Positions 57,078-64,000 of a stretch of 64,000 bases of DNA are shown one piece after another (positions within the stretch are counted from its first letter, which is position 1; each line of letters begins with the position of its first letter). This stretch comes from Cupriavidus sp. WGlv3 (GTDB taxonomy: Bacteria > Pseudomonadota > Gammaproteobacteria > Burkholderiales > Burkholderiaceae), in assembly GCF_023952475.1 (NCBI RefSeq), contig NZ_JALHRX010000007.1:186001-250000 (forward strand), read 5' to 3'. Below the pieces are notes generated by a model. The model did not search any database and was not told the origin of the DNA. It saw only the letters and a program-made list of their open reading frames with translations. Both the position numbers and the translations under genes were made by a program.

Positions 57078-57422
57078 GGGGCAATTCCTATGGTGAAGGC
57101 GCGCTCGCCCGCCGCGGCGCCAAGGGAGGGCCCATGGAATCACATCGACCGCCATGGGTCAACCCGGCGCGGCCGCCGGCTCCCGGCTCCGGGGTCGCGC
57201 TTCGCGCCAGCACGGCAGCCCCGTTGTACGCGCTGCGCGGGGCCCACGTGGCGCCCGGCAGGCGTTGTAGGACTTGGCTGACAGCGGAATCGGCTGCCTG
57301 TCGGTATTGGCACGAAGCGTGGCTTTCTACGATGAGGCTATGAGCTTGCACCCGTTGGCGCAAGCCTCACATGGGCCCCGCCAGTGCGCCTGGCCTGGTC
57401 CGAAATCTTCGGGAGCCTAGCC
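57078..57422. other. Intergenic region between the kinase and DUF1328 genes, with inverted repeat
   Basis: 345 bp. An inverted repeat CCCATGG-N14-CCATGGG lies at 57131-57158, about 55 bp upstream of the kinase ATG, a possible operator. The rest must carry the DUF1328 promoter; TTGGCA (57307) with TACGAT has a poor 15-bp spacing. No gene supported. Confidence 0.4.
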
Positions 57423-57590
57423 ATGCTGCAATATGCACTCGTATTTTTCGTCATCGCCCTGATCGCCGCGATTTTCGGCTTCGGCGGGATTGCCGCCGGC
57501 GCCGTGGAAATCGCCAAGATCCTGTTCTTCATCTTCCTGGTCGTGGCGCTGGTCGCCGCGGTGATGGGCCTCGTCCGCAGGGGACGATGA
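57423..57590 (+). CDS. DUF1328 small membrane protein (YtjA family)
   Basis: 55 residues with two hydrophobic helices: [20 protein letters not shown] and [20 protein letters not shown], separated by GGIAAGAV. The family has conserved [13 protein letters not shown]. Often stress-induced in proteobacteria; function unknown. GGGAG precedes the ATG by 7 bases. Followed 53 bp later by the DUF883 gene, likely one operon. Confidence 0.9.
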   Translation: MLQYALVFFVIALIAAIFGFGGIAAGAVEIAKILFFIFLVVALVAAVMGLVRRGR

Positions 57591-57643
57591 ACCGGCGCAA
57601 GCCGGCCTGACCCCCTAGACCGAACCGACCCTGAGGAGACCGT

Positions 57644-58072
57644 ATGCTGACGCAGAACCCCAAAGTCCGGAAGGAACTGAACCACCTGTCCGACAGTGCC
57701 GACAGTGCGATCCGCCATATCAAGCATGCCGCGCGCGATACGCGCGAGGCCGCGGTGCCGGTGTCCAGCGAAGTCAAGTCGCTGATCTCGCAGCTCGAGC
57801 ACACCATCCAGGTGTTGGCGCGCGAGGGCTCTGCCGAGAGCCTGCAGGCCGGCCACCGCCTGCGCGAACGCGCCAGCGACATGGCGCATCGCCTGCGCGC
57901 CCAGACCGCCGACGGCATGATGCGGGCGCGCGAACGCATGGATGGCGCGGTGGTGCAGGCCCAGCACCGCGTGGCCGAATCCCCGTTGAAGGCGGTGGCG
58001 ATTGCCGCGGCCGTCGGCGCGGTGATCGGGCTGCTGCTGGCCAACGGCCGGCACCATGCCGATGAGGAATAA
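57644..58072 (+). CDS. DUF883 family (ElaB/YqjD-like) C-tail-anchored protein
   Basis: 142 residues. A helical amphipathic N-terminal part and a C-terminal membrane helix (AVAIAAAVGAVIGLLLANGR) preceded by the basic VAESPLK segment, the layout of ElaB/YqjD proteins that in E. coli are membrane-anchored and ribosome- or stress-associated. TGAGGAG lies before the ATG. Second gene after DUF1328. Confidence 0.88.
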   Translation: MLTQNPKVRKELNHLSDSADSAIRHIKHAARDTREAAVPVSSEVKSLISQLEHTIQVLAREGSAESLQAGHRLRERASDMAHRLRAQTADGMMRARERMDGAVVQAQHRVAESPLKAVAIAAAVGAVIGLLLANGRHHADEE

Positions 58073-58170
58073 GCGCGCGGACTAGCCGACAACACTGATC
58101 CGGAGACCCGCCTGGCGCGCCAGCCGGGCTCCGCCGGAATTCCCCCCTTTCCGGAACCCTCGTCCGGAAG

Positions 58171-58204
58171 CCCGGTCGCCAGCTGTGGTGCCGGGTGTTT
58201 TTTT
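58171..58204 (+). terminator. Terminator after the DUF883 gene
   Basis: CCCGG (58171-58175) pairs with CCGGG (58191-58195), with inner pairing possible in the loop, followed by a run of seven T (58198-58204). Confidence 0.65.
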
Positions 58205-58265
58205 ATCCGCGGGCTGTGGACTGGCGCGCAGCGGCGCTCGATGCCCTGCTGCCAGCAGGCCCTGC

Positions 58266-58589
58266 TCAGACGCCCCAGAGGACATTGGCCCCTTCGCGCT
58301 GCGAGGCGCGCAGCATGTCGAGGAAGGGATAGGCGCGCTGGCCCAGGTGCAGCGGCTCTTCCTCTTCTTCCTCGGCATCGGGCCGAGCCTCGATGGCCGT
58401 GTCGGCCGGATGGGCGCGGCGCGCATCGGCCACGGCTGCCTCAAGCTTGTGGATCGCGTGCGGCAGTTCTTCGACGGTGATCACCCCCCGTTCCCCGAGA
58501 TGCTTGCCGATGATGCCCAGGAGCGTCACGGCCAGATCCTTCATCATGATCAGGTCTTGCGCGGCGTGGGATTTGAAGGTGATCAGCAT
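58266..58589 (-). CDS. DUF1840 family protein
   Basis: 107 residues: MLITFKSHAAQDLIMMKDLA, a helix, an acidic run (DAEEEEEEPLHLGQRAYPFL) and MLRASQREGANVLWGV at the end, the standard DUF1840 layout of Burkholderiales. AAGGAA precedes the ATG. Soluble and small; function unknown. Divergent from argS. Confidence 0.88.
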   Translation of the reverse strand: MLITFKSHAAQDLIMMKDLAVTLLGIIGKHLGERGVITVEELPHAIHKLEAAVADARRAHPADTAIEARPDAEEEEEEPLHLGQRAYPFLDMLRASQREGANVLWGV

Positions 58590-58729
58590 GATGGTTTTTC
58601 CTTTCACGGGGGACGGTGGGCGGCGTCCCCGGGGGCGGGATGCCGCGCCGGTTCGGGCACGGTCTGGTGGGGCGGCGGGAGCGGATTGTGGTCCGTGGCC
58701 GTCCTTGCGCATGATGTCAGCATAGCACC

Positions 58730-58738
58730 TGATAAAAT
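58730..58738 (+). promoter_or_regulatory. Extended -10 for argS
   Basis: TGATAAAAT inside CACCTGATAAAAT, identical over 13 bp to the element upstream of metH. It lies 130 bp before the preferred argS ATG. Confidence 0.5.
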
Positions 58739-58867
58739 TGCGCGTTCCCGATTCCCATGCCTGTCACGCGGCGCGGCGTTGATTCGCCGTCACTTGCCGT
58801 GGTCGTGGCACCGGCGCGGCCCGCAGGGACCGTGCCCGAATACCAGCCCACAGGGCTTCCGACATCC

Positions 58868-60655
58868 ATGCTGCCTGTTCAGACCTCCAATCTTGCCGCC
58901 GCGTTCACCGATGCCGTGCGCGCGCTCGCCCCGGCCGATGCCACCTTGCCCGCCGTGACCTTCGAGCGGCCCAAGGTGGCCGCCCATGGCGACCTTGCCT
59001 GCAATGTCGCGATGCAGGTCGCGCGCGCGCTCAAGAGCAATCCGCGCGAGCTGGCGCAGCGCATCGTCGCCGCGGTGCAGGCCGATGCGCGCGCGCAGGA
59101 GCTGGTCGCGACCATGGAGATCGCCGGACCCGGCTTCATCAACCTGCGCCTGACGCCGGCGGCCAAGGCCGAGGTGCTGCGCGCGGTGCTGGACCAGGGC
59201 AACCACTACGGCGCGCGCGAGCGCGGCGTGCATGGCCAGGTGCTGGTGGAGTTCGTCTCGGCCAACCCGACCGGCCCGCTGCACGTCGGCCACGGCCGCC
59301 AGGCGGCGCTGGGCGATGCGCTCGCCAACCTGCTGTCGTGGCAAGGCTGGCACGTGCACCGCGAGTTCTACTACAACGACGCCGGCGTGCAGATCCAGAC
59401 CCTGGCGCTGTCGGTGCAGGCGCGCGCGCGCGGCCTCAAGCCGGGCGATGCCAGCTGGCCGGAGGCCGCCTACAACGGCGACTACATCGCCGACATCGCC
59501 GCCGACTTCCTCGCCGGCAAGACCGTCAGCGCCTCCGACGGCGAGCCGGTGACCGCGTCGGGCAATGTCGAGGACATCGACTCGATCCGCAAGTTCGCCG
59601 TGACCTACCTGCGCAACGAGCAGGACATCGACCTGCAGGCCTTCGGCGTCAAGTTCGACCGCTACTACCTGGAGTCGTCGCTGTACAGCGACGGCCGCGT
59701 CGACGCCGCGGTGCAGTCGCTGATCGGTAAAGGCAAGACCTACGAGAGCGAGGGTGCGCTGTGGCTGCGCACCACCGACGACGGCGACGACAAGGACCGC
59801 GTGATGAAGAAGAGCGACGGCACCTATACCTATTTCGTGCCGGACGTGGCCTACCACACTACCAAGTGGGAGCGCGGCTTCACCAAGGTCATCAACGTGC
59901 AGGGCAGCGACCACCACGGCACCATCGCCCGCGTTCGCGCCGGCCTGCAGGGCCTGGACCTCGGCATCCCGCAGGGCTATCCCGACTACGTGCTGCACAA
60001 GATGGTGACCGTGATGAAGAATGGCGAGGAGGTCAAGATCTCCAAGCGCGCCGGCTCCTACGTCACCGTGCGCGACCTGATCGAATGGTCCAACGGCGGC
60101 GACGAGACCATCCGCGGTTGCCTGGACGGCGGCGTGGCCGACTGGCCAACGCACTTCACCCGCGGGCGCGACGCGGTGCGCTTTTTCCTGCTGTCGCGCA
60201 AGGCCGATACCGAGTTCGTGTTCGATGTCGACCTGGCGCTCAAGCAGAACGACGAGAACCCGGTGTACTACGTCCAGTACGCCCATGCCCGCATCTGCTC
60301 GATCTTCGAGTCGTGGGGCGGCGCGGACTGGGAAGCGCGCCTGGCCGAGCTGGCCGGCGCCGACCTGGCGGCCGTGACCGGGGCCGAAGCCAGCGCCCAG
60401 GCGCTGGCGCTGGGACAGCGCCTGGCCGAGTTCCCGGACATGCTGTCGGCCGCCGCAGCCGAACTGGCGCCGCACGCGGTGGCCTTCTACCTGCGCGACC
60501 TGGCCGGCGACTTCCACGCCTTCTACAACGCCGACCGCGTGCTGGTCGACGACGAAGCCGTCAAGCGCGCCCGCCTGGCGCTGCTGGCCGCCACGCGCCA
60601 GGTGCTGCGCAACGGCCTGGCGGTGATCGGGGTGTCCGCCCCGCGCCGCATGTAA
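58868..60655 (+). CDS. argS: Arginyl-tRNA synthetase
   Basis: 595 residues from [17 protein letters not shown], the usual ArgS start. HIGH-like HVGHGRQ after [15 protein letters not shown]-like VKISKRAG, and the C-terminal anticodon-binding helical domain ([13 protein letters not shown]). Class I enzyme that needs tRNA for activation. An in-frame ATG at 58757, nearer the promoter, would add 37 non-homologous residues; neither start has a strong ribosome site. Confidence 0.95.
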   Translation: MLPVQTSNLAAAFTDAVRALAPADATLPAVTFERPKVAAHGDLACNVAMQVARALKSNPRELAQRIVAAVQADARAQELVATMEIAGPGFINLRLTPAAKAEVLRAVLDQGNHYGARERGVHGQVLVEFVSANPTGPLHVGHGRQAALGDALANLLSWQGWHVHREFYYNDAGVQIQTLALSVQARARGLKPGDASWPEAAYNGDYIADIAADFLAGKTVSASDGEPVTASGNVEDIDSIRKFAVTYLRNEQDIDLQAFGVKFDRYYLESSLYSDGRVDAAVQSLIGKGKTYESEGALWLRTTDDGDDKDRVMKKSDGTYTYFVPDVAYHTTKWERGFTKVINVQGSDHHGTIARVRAGLQGLDLGIPQGYPDYVLHKMVTVMKNGEEVKISKRAGSYVTVRDLIEWSNGGDETIRGCLDGGVADWPTHFTRGRDAVRFFLLSRKADTEFVFDVDLALKQNDENPVYYVQYAHARICSIFESWGGADWEARLAELAGADLAAVTGAEASAQALALGQRLAEFPDMLSAAAAELAPHAVAFYLRDLAGDFHAFYNADRVLVDDEAVKRARLALLAATRQVLRNGLAVIGVSAPRRM

Positions 60656-60725
60656 GCACGCAGCCGGCGCCCGGCACCCGCCGGTCCCGGGGACGATCCA
60701 GTGCGGCCGGCGGCGGCACTGGCTC

Positions 60726-60731
60726 TATAAT
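60726..60731 (+). promoter_or_regulatory. -10 box for the SPOR gene
   Basis: Perfect TATAAT, 25 bp upstream of the ATG, in the gap after argS. No matching -35. Confidence 0.4.
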
Positions 60732-60755
60732 CCCGGCATCACCGAAGAGGACTTC

Positions 60756-61469
60756 ATGCAACAGCAACGCAAGCGCGAGTCGCGCAATGTCCGCCGCAGC
60801 CAGCAGCGCGGCGGTACGTTCCTGGGCCTGGTGCTCGGGCTGATCGTCGGGCTGGCCATCGCCGTGGTGGTCGCCCTGTACATCACCAAGTCGCCGACGC
60901 CGTTCCAGCAGAAACACGCCCCCCGGCCGAGCGAGCCCGGCAACGTCACCAGCCAGCTGCCGGCCCCGGCCCAGCGTGCCGACGAAGGCCCGAGCGACCC
61001 GAACAAGCCGCTGTGGAGCAAGACCCCGGCCAAGCCGGTGGGCCAGGCGCCGGAGCCCGAGCCCAAGCAGAACGGCCAGCCGCCGGTGGCGACCCGCCCG
61101 GCGGAAAAGCCGGTGGACAAGCCGCTGGACAAGCCCGTCGAGAAGCCGGCGGACAAGCCGCTCGCCACCAAGCCCGCCGAGAAGCCGGTGTCCGACCCGA
61201 TCGCCGAGATCGCCCAGGCCGACGCGCACAAGGTGGGCTACCTGCTGCAGGTGGGCGCGTTCCGCTCGTCGGACGATGCCGACCGCCAGAAGGCCAACCT
61301 GGCGATGCAGGGCTTCGAGGCCCGCATCACCGAGCGTGACGTCAACGGGGTCAAGATGTACCGGGTGCGCCTGGGGCCGTTCAACCGCATCGACGACATG
61401 AACAAGGCACGCGACCGGCTGCAGTCGTCCGGTTTCGAGGCCTCGGTGATCCGCTTTACCAAGCAGTAG
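60756..61469 (+). CDS. SPOR-domain membrane protein
   Basis: 237 residues. Basic cytoplasmic N-terminus, membrane helix (FLGLVLGLIVGLAIAVVVALY), a Pro/Lys-rich periplasmic linker with tandem short repeats (DKPLDKPVEKPADKPLATKP) and a C-terminal SPOR domain (YLLQVGAFRSSDDADRQKA, MYRVRLGPFNRIDD). SPOR domains bind denuded septal glycan; the protein probably acts in cell division like FtsN or DedD. Follows argS by 100 bp. Confidence 0.92.
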   Translation: MQQQRKRESRNVRRSQQRGGTFLGLVLGLIVGLAIAVVVALYITKSPTPFQQKHAPRPSEPGNVTSQLPAPAQRADEGPSDPNKPLWSKTPAKPVGQAPEPEPKQNGQPPVATRPAEKPVDKPLDKPVEKPADKPLATKPAEKPVSDPIAEIAQADAHKVGYLLQVGAFRSSDDADRQKANLAMQGFEARITERDVNGVKMYRVRLGPFNRIDDMNKARDRLQSSGFEASVIRFTKQ

Positions 61470-61606
61470 GCGGCACCGCTTAATACGCGGTAACCGCCGC
61501 AACACCGCAGCAACAGGTTCCCGCCAGTAGCGGCGGGCGCGCCGATGAACCGGGTGCCGCCGCCGCTGTCATACGCTCATCGTCCAAACCGCAAGGCCGT
61601 TCTCAA

Positions 61607-62242
61607 ATGAAAAAACTCGCCGCACTGTTCGCCATGTTCGCCGCCGTGGGCGGCCTGCTGATGTCCGCCCCGTCGCAGGCGGCACCCACCGAAGGCAAGG
61701 AGTACCAGGTCCTGAAAACGCCCCAGCCGGTCGCGGCGGGCAAGATCGAGGTGACCGAGTTCTTCTGGTATGGCTGCCCGCACTGCTATGACTTCGAGCC
61801 CGACCTGGAAGCCTGGGTCAAGAAGCAGGGCGGCAATGTGGTGTTCAAGCGCGTGCCGGTCGCGTTCCGCGACGACCTGCTGCCGCACACCAAGATCTTC
61901 TACGCGCTGGAAGCCATCGGCAAGCTCGACGCCATGCATATGAAGGTCTTCAACGCCATCCACGTGGACCGCAAGCGCCTGACCGACACCAACGAGATCG
62001 CCGATTTCATGGCCAAGAACGGCGTCGACCGCAAGGCCTTCCTCGATGCATACAACTCGTTCACGGTGACGACCAACTCGCAGCGCGCCAACAAGATCGC
62101 CGACGCCTACAAGATCGACGGCGTGCCGACCGTGGTGGTGCAGGGCAAGTACATGACCTCGCCGTCGATCGCCGGCAACAAGCAGGGCGCGGTGCAGACC
62201 ATGGATTACCTGGTGGAGCAGATCAAGGCGAAGAAACTTTGA
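61607..62242 (+). CDS. dsbA: Thiol:disulfide interchange protein DsbA
   Basis: 211 residues. Signal peptide ending in PSQA; active site CPHC in FFWYGCPHCYDFEP; helical insert; cis-Pro in DGVPTVVVQGKY. Oxidises periplasmic proteins and is reoxidised by DsbB. Located 137 bp after the SPOR gene; terminator downstream. Confidence 0.95.
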   Translation: MKKLAALFAMFAAVGGLLMSAPSQAAPTEGKEYQVLKTPQPVAAGKIEVTEFFWYGCPHCYDFEPDLEAWVKKQGGNVVFKRVPVAFRDDLLPHTKIFYALEAIGKLDAMHMKVFNAIHVDRKRLTDTNEIADFMAKNGVDRKAFLDAYNSFTVTTNSQRANKIADAYKIDGVPTVVVQGKYMTSPSIAGNKQGAVQTMDYLVEQIKAKKL

Positions 62243-62287
62243 TGGGCTGAGGGTTTGCTCCCAGGCAGGGGGCACCTGTGGCAAGCC

Positions 62288-62319
62288 AAACGGCTGGTAT
62301 CCTGTACCAGCCGTTTTTT
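62288..62319 (+). terminator. Rho-independent terminator after dsbA
   Basis: 12-bp perfect stem AAACGGCTGGTA / TACCAGCCGTTT with loop TCCTG and a T-run, ending 20 bp before the next ATG. Confidence 0.9.
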
Positions 62320-62339
62320 CATTCAGAGTTTCCGTCCTC

Positions 62340-63146
62340 ATGCGTCCCCTCAAAGTCTTCCTCACCGGCGCCTCCAGCGGCCTGGGCCAGGCGCTGGCGC
62401 GCGAATACGCCGCGCAGGGCGCCATCCTTGGCCTGGTGGCGCGGCGCGAGGACGCGTTGCGCCAGTTCGTGGCCACCTTGCCCAATCCGGGCGCGGTGCG
62501 CGTCTATGGCGCCGACGTGCGCGATGCCGAGGCGATGGCGCGGGCGGCGGACGACTTCCTCGGCCATTTCGGCTGCCCGGATGTGGTGATCGCCAATGCC
62601 GGGGTCTCGGTTGGCACCGTCGCCAGCGAGCGCGAGGACCTGGACGCCTTCCGCCAGGTGATGGACACCAACTGGTTCGGCGTGCTGACCACCTTCCAGC
62701 CGTTCCTGCATGCGATGCAGGCGCGCGAGCCCGGCCACTTCGGACGGCGCGGCACGCTGGTGGGCATCGCCAGCGTGGCCGGCGTACGCGGGCTGCCGGG
62801 GGCCGGGGCCTACAGCGCCTCCAAGTCGGCGGTGATCAAGCTGCTCGAAAGCCTGCGGCTGGAGCAGCGCCGCCACGACATCCGCGTGGTCACCATCGCG
62901 CCCGGCTATATCCGCACGCCGATGACCGCGCACAACCCGTACCGCATGCCGTTCCTGACCGATGCCGACGTATTCGCGCGCAAGGCCGTGCGCGTGATCG
63001 CGGCGGGCCGGCGCTTCCGCGTGATCCCGTGGCCGATGGGCGTGGTGGCGGCGCTGCTGCACGTGATGCCGCGCTGGCTGTACGACGCGCTCGCCGCGGG
63101 CGCGCCGCGCAAGCCGCGCCGTGCCGACGCACCCCGGGAGCCCTGA
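62340..63146 (+). CDS. Short-chain dehydrogenase/reductase
   Basis: 268 residues of the classical SDR fold: cofactor motif TGASSGLGQ, NAGVSVG, catalytic Ser in IASVAGVRG, and YSASK. RR after LGLVA suggests NADP(H) preference, an inference. The C-terminus has a hydrophobic segment (VVAALLHVMPRWLYDAL) and basic tail that may touch the membrane. Substrate unknown. One base separates its stop from the next ATG. Confidence 0.9.
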   Translation: MRPLKVFLTGASSGLGQALAREYAAQGAILGLVARREDALRQFVATLPNPGAVRVYGADVRDAEAMARAADDFLGHFGCPDVVIANAGVSVGTVASEREDLDAFRQVMDTNWFGVLTTFQPFLHAMQAREPGHFGRRGTLVGIASVAGVRGLPGAGAYSASKSAVIKLLESLRLEQRRHDIRVVTIAPGYIRTPMTAHNPYRMPFLTDADVFARKAVRVIAAGRRFRVIPWPMGVVAALLHVMPRWLYDALAAGAPRKPRRADAPREP

Positions 63147-63147
63147 G

Positions 63148-63981
63148 ATGTGGCGCGACGCCATCGGCCAGCAGCATGCCGCCGCCACCGGCGTGGTGCG
63201 GATCGCCTCGCTGGTGCCGTCGGTGACCGAGCTGCTGTTCGCGCTCGGGCTGGCGCGGCAGATGGTGGCGCGCACCGGCTTCTGCATCCACCCGGAACCG
63301 GCGGTGCGCGCGGTGCCCAAGGTGGGCGGCACCAAGGACGTCAACGTGGCGCGGCTGCGCGAGCTGGCGCCCACCCATGTAGTGGTCAATATCGACGAGA
63401 ACCGGCGCGAGACCGTGGACGAGATCCGTGCCTTCGTGCCCAACGTGATCGTCACCCATCCGTGCGCGCCCGAGGACAACCTCGAGCTGTACCGGCTGCT
63501 GGGCGGCATCTTCGGCTGCCATGCCGAGGCCGAGTCGCTGTGCGCGGCGCTGCAGGCGCAACTGGATGCGATCCGCGCGCGGCCATGGCCGGCGCGCCGC
63601 GTGCTGTACGCGATCTGGCAGGACCCCTGGATGACGGTGTCGCGCGACACCTATATCAGCCGCATGCTGGCGCTGGCCAACTGGCAGACCTGGCCTGCCG
63701 GCGCGGATATCGTCCAGGCCTGCGAAGGCGGCGACTGCAGCCGTCCCAACGCGCCCGGCGAGCGCTATCCGACCTTCCGCTGGAGCGACGCGCTGGTGCG
63801 CGAGCTCGACCTGGTACTGCTGTCGACCGAGCCCTACCGCTTCACCGAAGACCACGCCGACGCGCTCGAGCGCCAGCTCGGCAAGCCGGTGCTGCTGGTC
63901 GACGGCGAGATGCTGTCGTGGTACGGCAGCCGCGCCGTCGACGGGGTGCGCTACCTGGCGGCGCTCGCGGCCGCCAACTGA
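63148..63981 (+). CDS. BtuF-like cobalamin-binding protein without signal peptide
   Basis: 277 residues. Periplasmic-binding-protein class III features: RIASLVPSVTELLFALGL, VGGTKDVNVARLRELAPTHVV, WMTVSRDTYISRML, a Gly-rich end. In BtuF these bind vitamin B12 for BtuCD. Here no signal peptide is visible and no BtuC/BtuD gene is present, so it is either cytoplasmic or has another ligand. ATG 63148 with GGGAG 8 bases upstream, coupled to the SDR gene. Confidence 0.82.
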   Translation: MWRDAIGQQHAAATGVVRIASLVPSVTELLFALGLARQMVARTGFCIHPEPAVRAVPKVGGTKDVNVARLRELAPTHVVVNIDENRRETVDEIRAFVPNVIVTHPCAPEDNLELYRLLGGIFGCHAEAESLCAALQAQLDAIRARPWPARRVLYAIWQDPWMTVSRDTYISRMLALANWQTWPAGADIVQACEGGDCSRPNAPGERYPTFRWSDALVRELDLVLLSTEPYRFTEDHADALERQLGKPVLLVDGEMLSWYGSRAVDGVRYLAALAAAN

Positions 63982-64000
63982 GGCGCTCAGGCGGCGCGGA

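Noticed and set aside
57306..57324. Sigma-54-like sequence TTGGCACG...GTGGCT before the DUF1328 gene
   Set aside because: The spacing between the GG and GC elements is one base too long and the -12 half is poor; sigma-54 promoters do not tolerate this.

Overview
This 64 kb, GC-rich window reads as a stretch of the main chromosome of a betaproteobacterium, most likely Cupriavidus (C. necator / C. taiwanensis type). Pointers are a PhaM-type polyhydroxyalkanoate granule regulator with histone-like lysine/alanine repeats, a Burkholderiales general porin, Bug-type tripartite tricarboxylate receptors, a two-gene methionine synthase, and several families largely confined to Burkholderiales (DUF3567, DUF1840, DUF2917, DUF3108). 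Genus is inference; no 16S or tRNA gene is present. Nearly all genes are chromosomal housekeeping or metabolic genes. The only clear accessory element is a ParDE toxin-antitoxin pair.

Layout. 1-2.6 kb: end of a Bug receptor gene, then two divergent OmpR-type response regulators, the second coupled to a degenerate histidine kinase. 2.6-8.1 kb: porin, minCDE, CorA-like transporter and a Sel1 protein. 8.1-13.2 kb: gatC-gatA and gatB (Asn/Gln-tRNA amidotransferase), separated by a lipoprotein gene and a hydrolase gene. 13.2-20 kb: a long regulatory region, then mreB-mreC-mreD-mrdA-rodA (cell elongation). 20-25.4 kb: DUF484 gene, xerC, a LysR regulator divergent from a DUF2917 gene, lipB-lipA. 25.5-26.1 kb: parDE. 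26.2-31.2 kb: a 5-oxoproline cluster pxpB-pxpC-pxpA, DUF969, DUF979 and pcp behind a 23-bp palindrome. 31.2-36.2 kb: a minus-strand MCE/Mla-type lipid transporter operon with an auxiliary lipoprotein and a VanZ protein. 36.3-38.8 kb: birA-coaX, a small membrane protein, rfaE2-type heptose nucleotidyltransferase.

39.2-43.4 kb: ferritin-like diiron protein, patatin-like lipase, phaM, and an enoyl-CoA hydratase gene whose promoter carries a TetR-type operator. 43.4-46.5 kb: fumarylacetoacetate-hydrolase-family gene and Bug receptor gene divergent from an IclR regulator. 46.5-53.5 kb: DUF3108 protein, alpha/beta hydrolase, DUF3567 protein, rhodanese, split metH. 53.7-58.6 kb: a secreted 11-residue-repeat protein, a NarL-type regulator, a stand-alone receiver and a CHASE3 histidine kinase, then small envelope/stress proteins (DUF1328, DUF883, DUF1840). 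58.7-64 kb: argS, SPOR-domain protein, dsbA, short-chain dehydrogenase, BtuF-like protein.

The most promising material for new biology is the 5-oxoproline cluster with its two uncharacterised membrane proteins; the paired response regulators with a kinase-like partner lacking ATP-site residues; a long imperfect hairpin upstream of mreB together with a possible 60-codon ORF that abuts mreC; the phaM-patatin pairing; and several well-defined operator-like palindromes overlapping promoters. Gene starts were chosen from ribosome binding sites and family N-termini read by eye; promoter calls rest on hexamer matches only.
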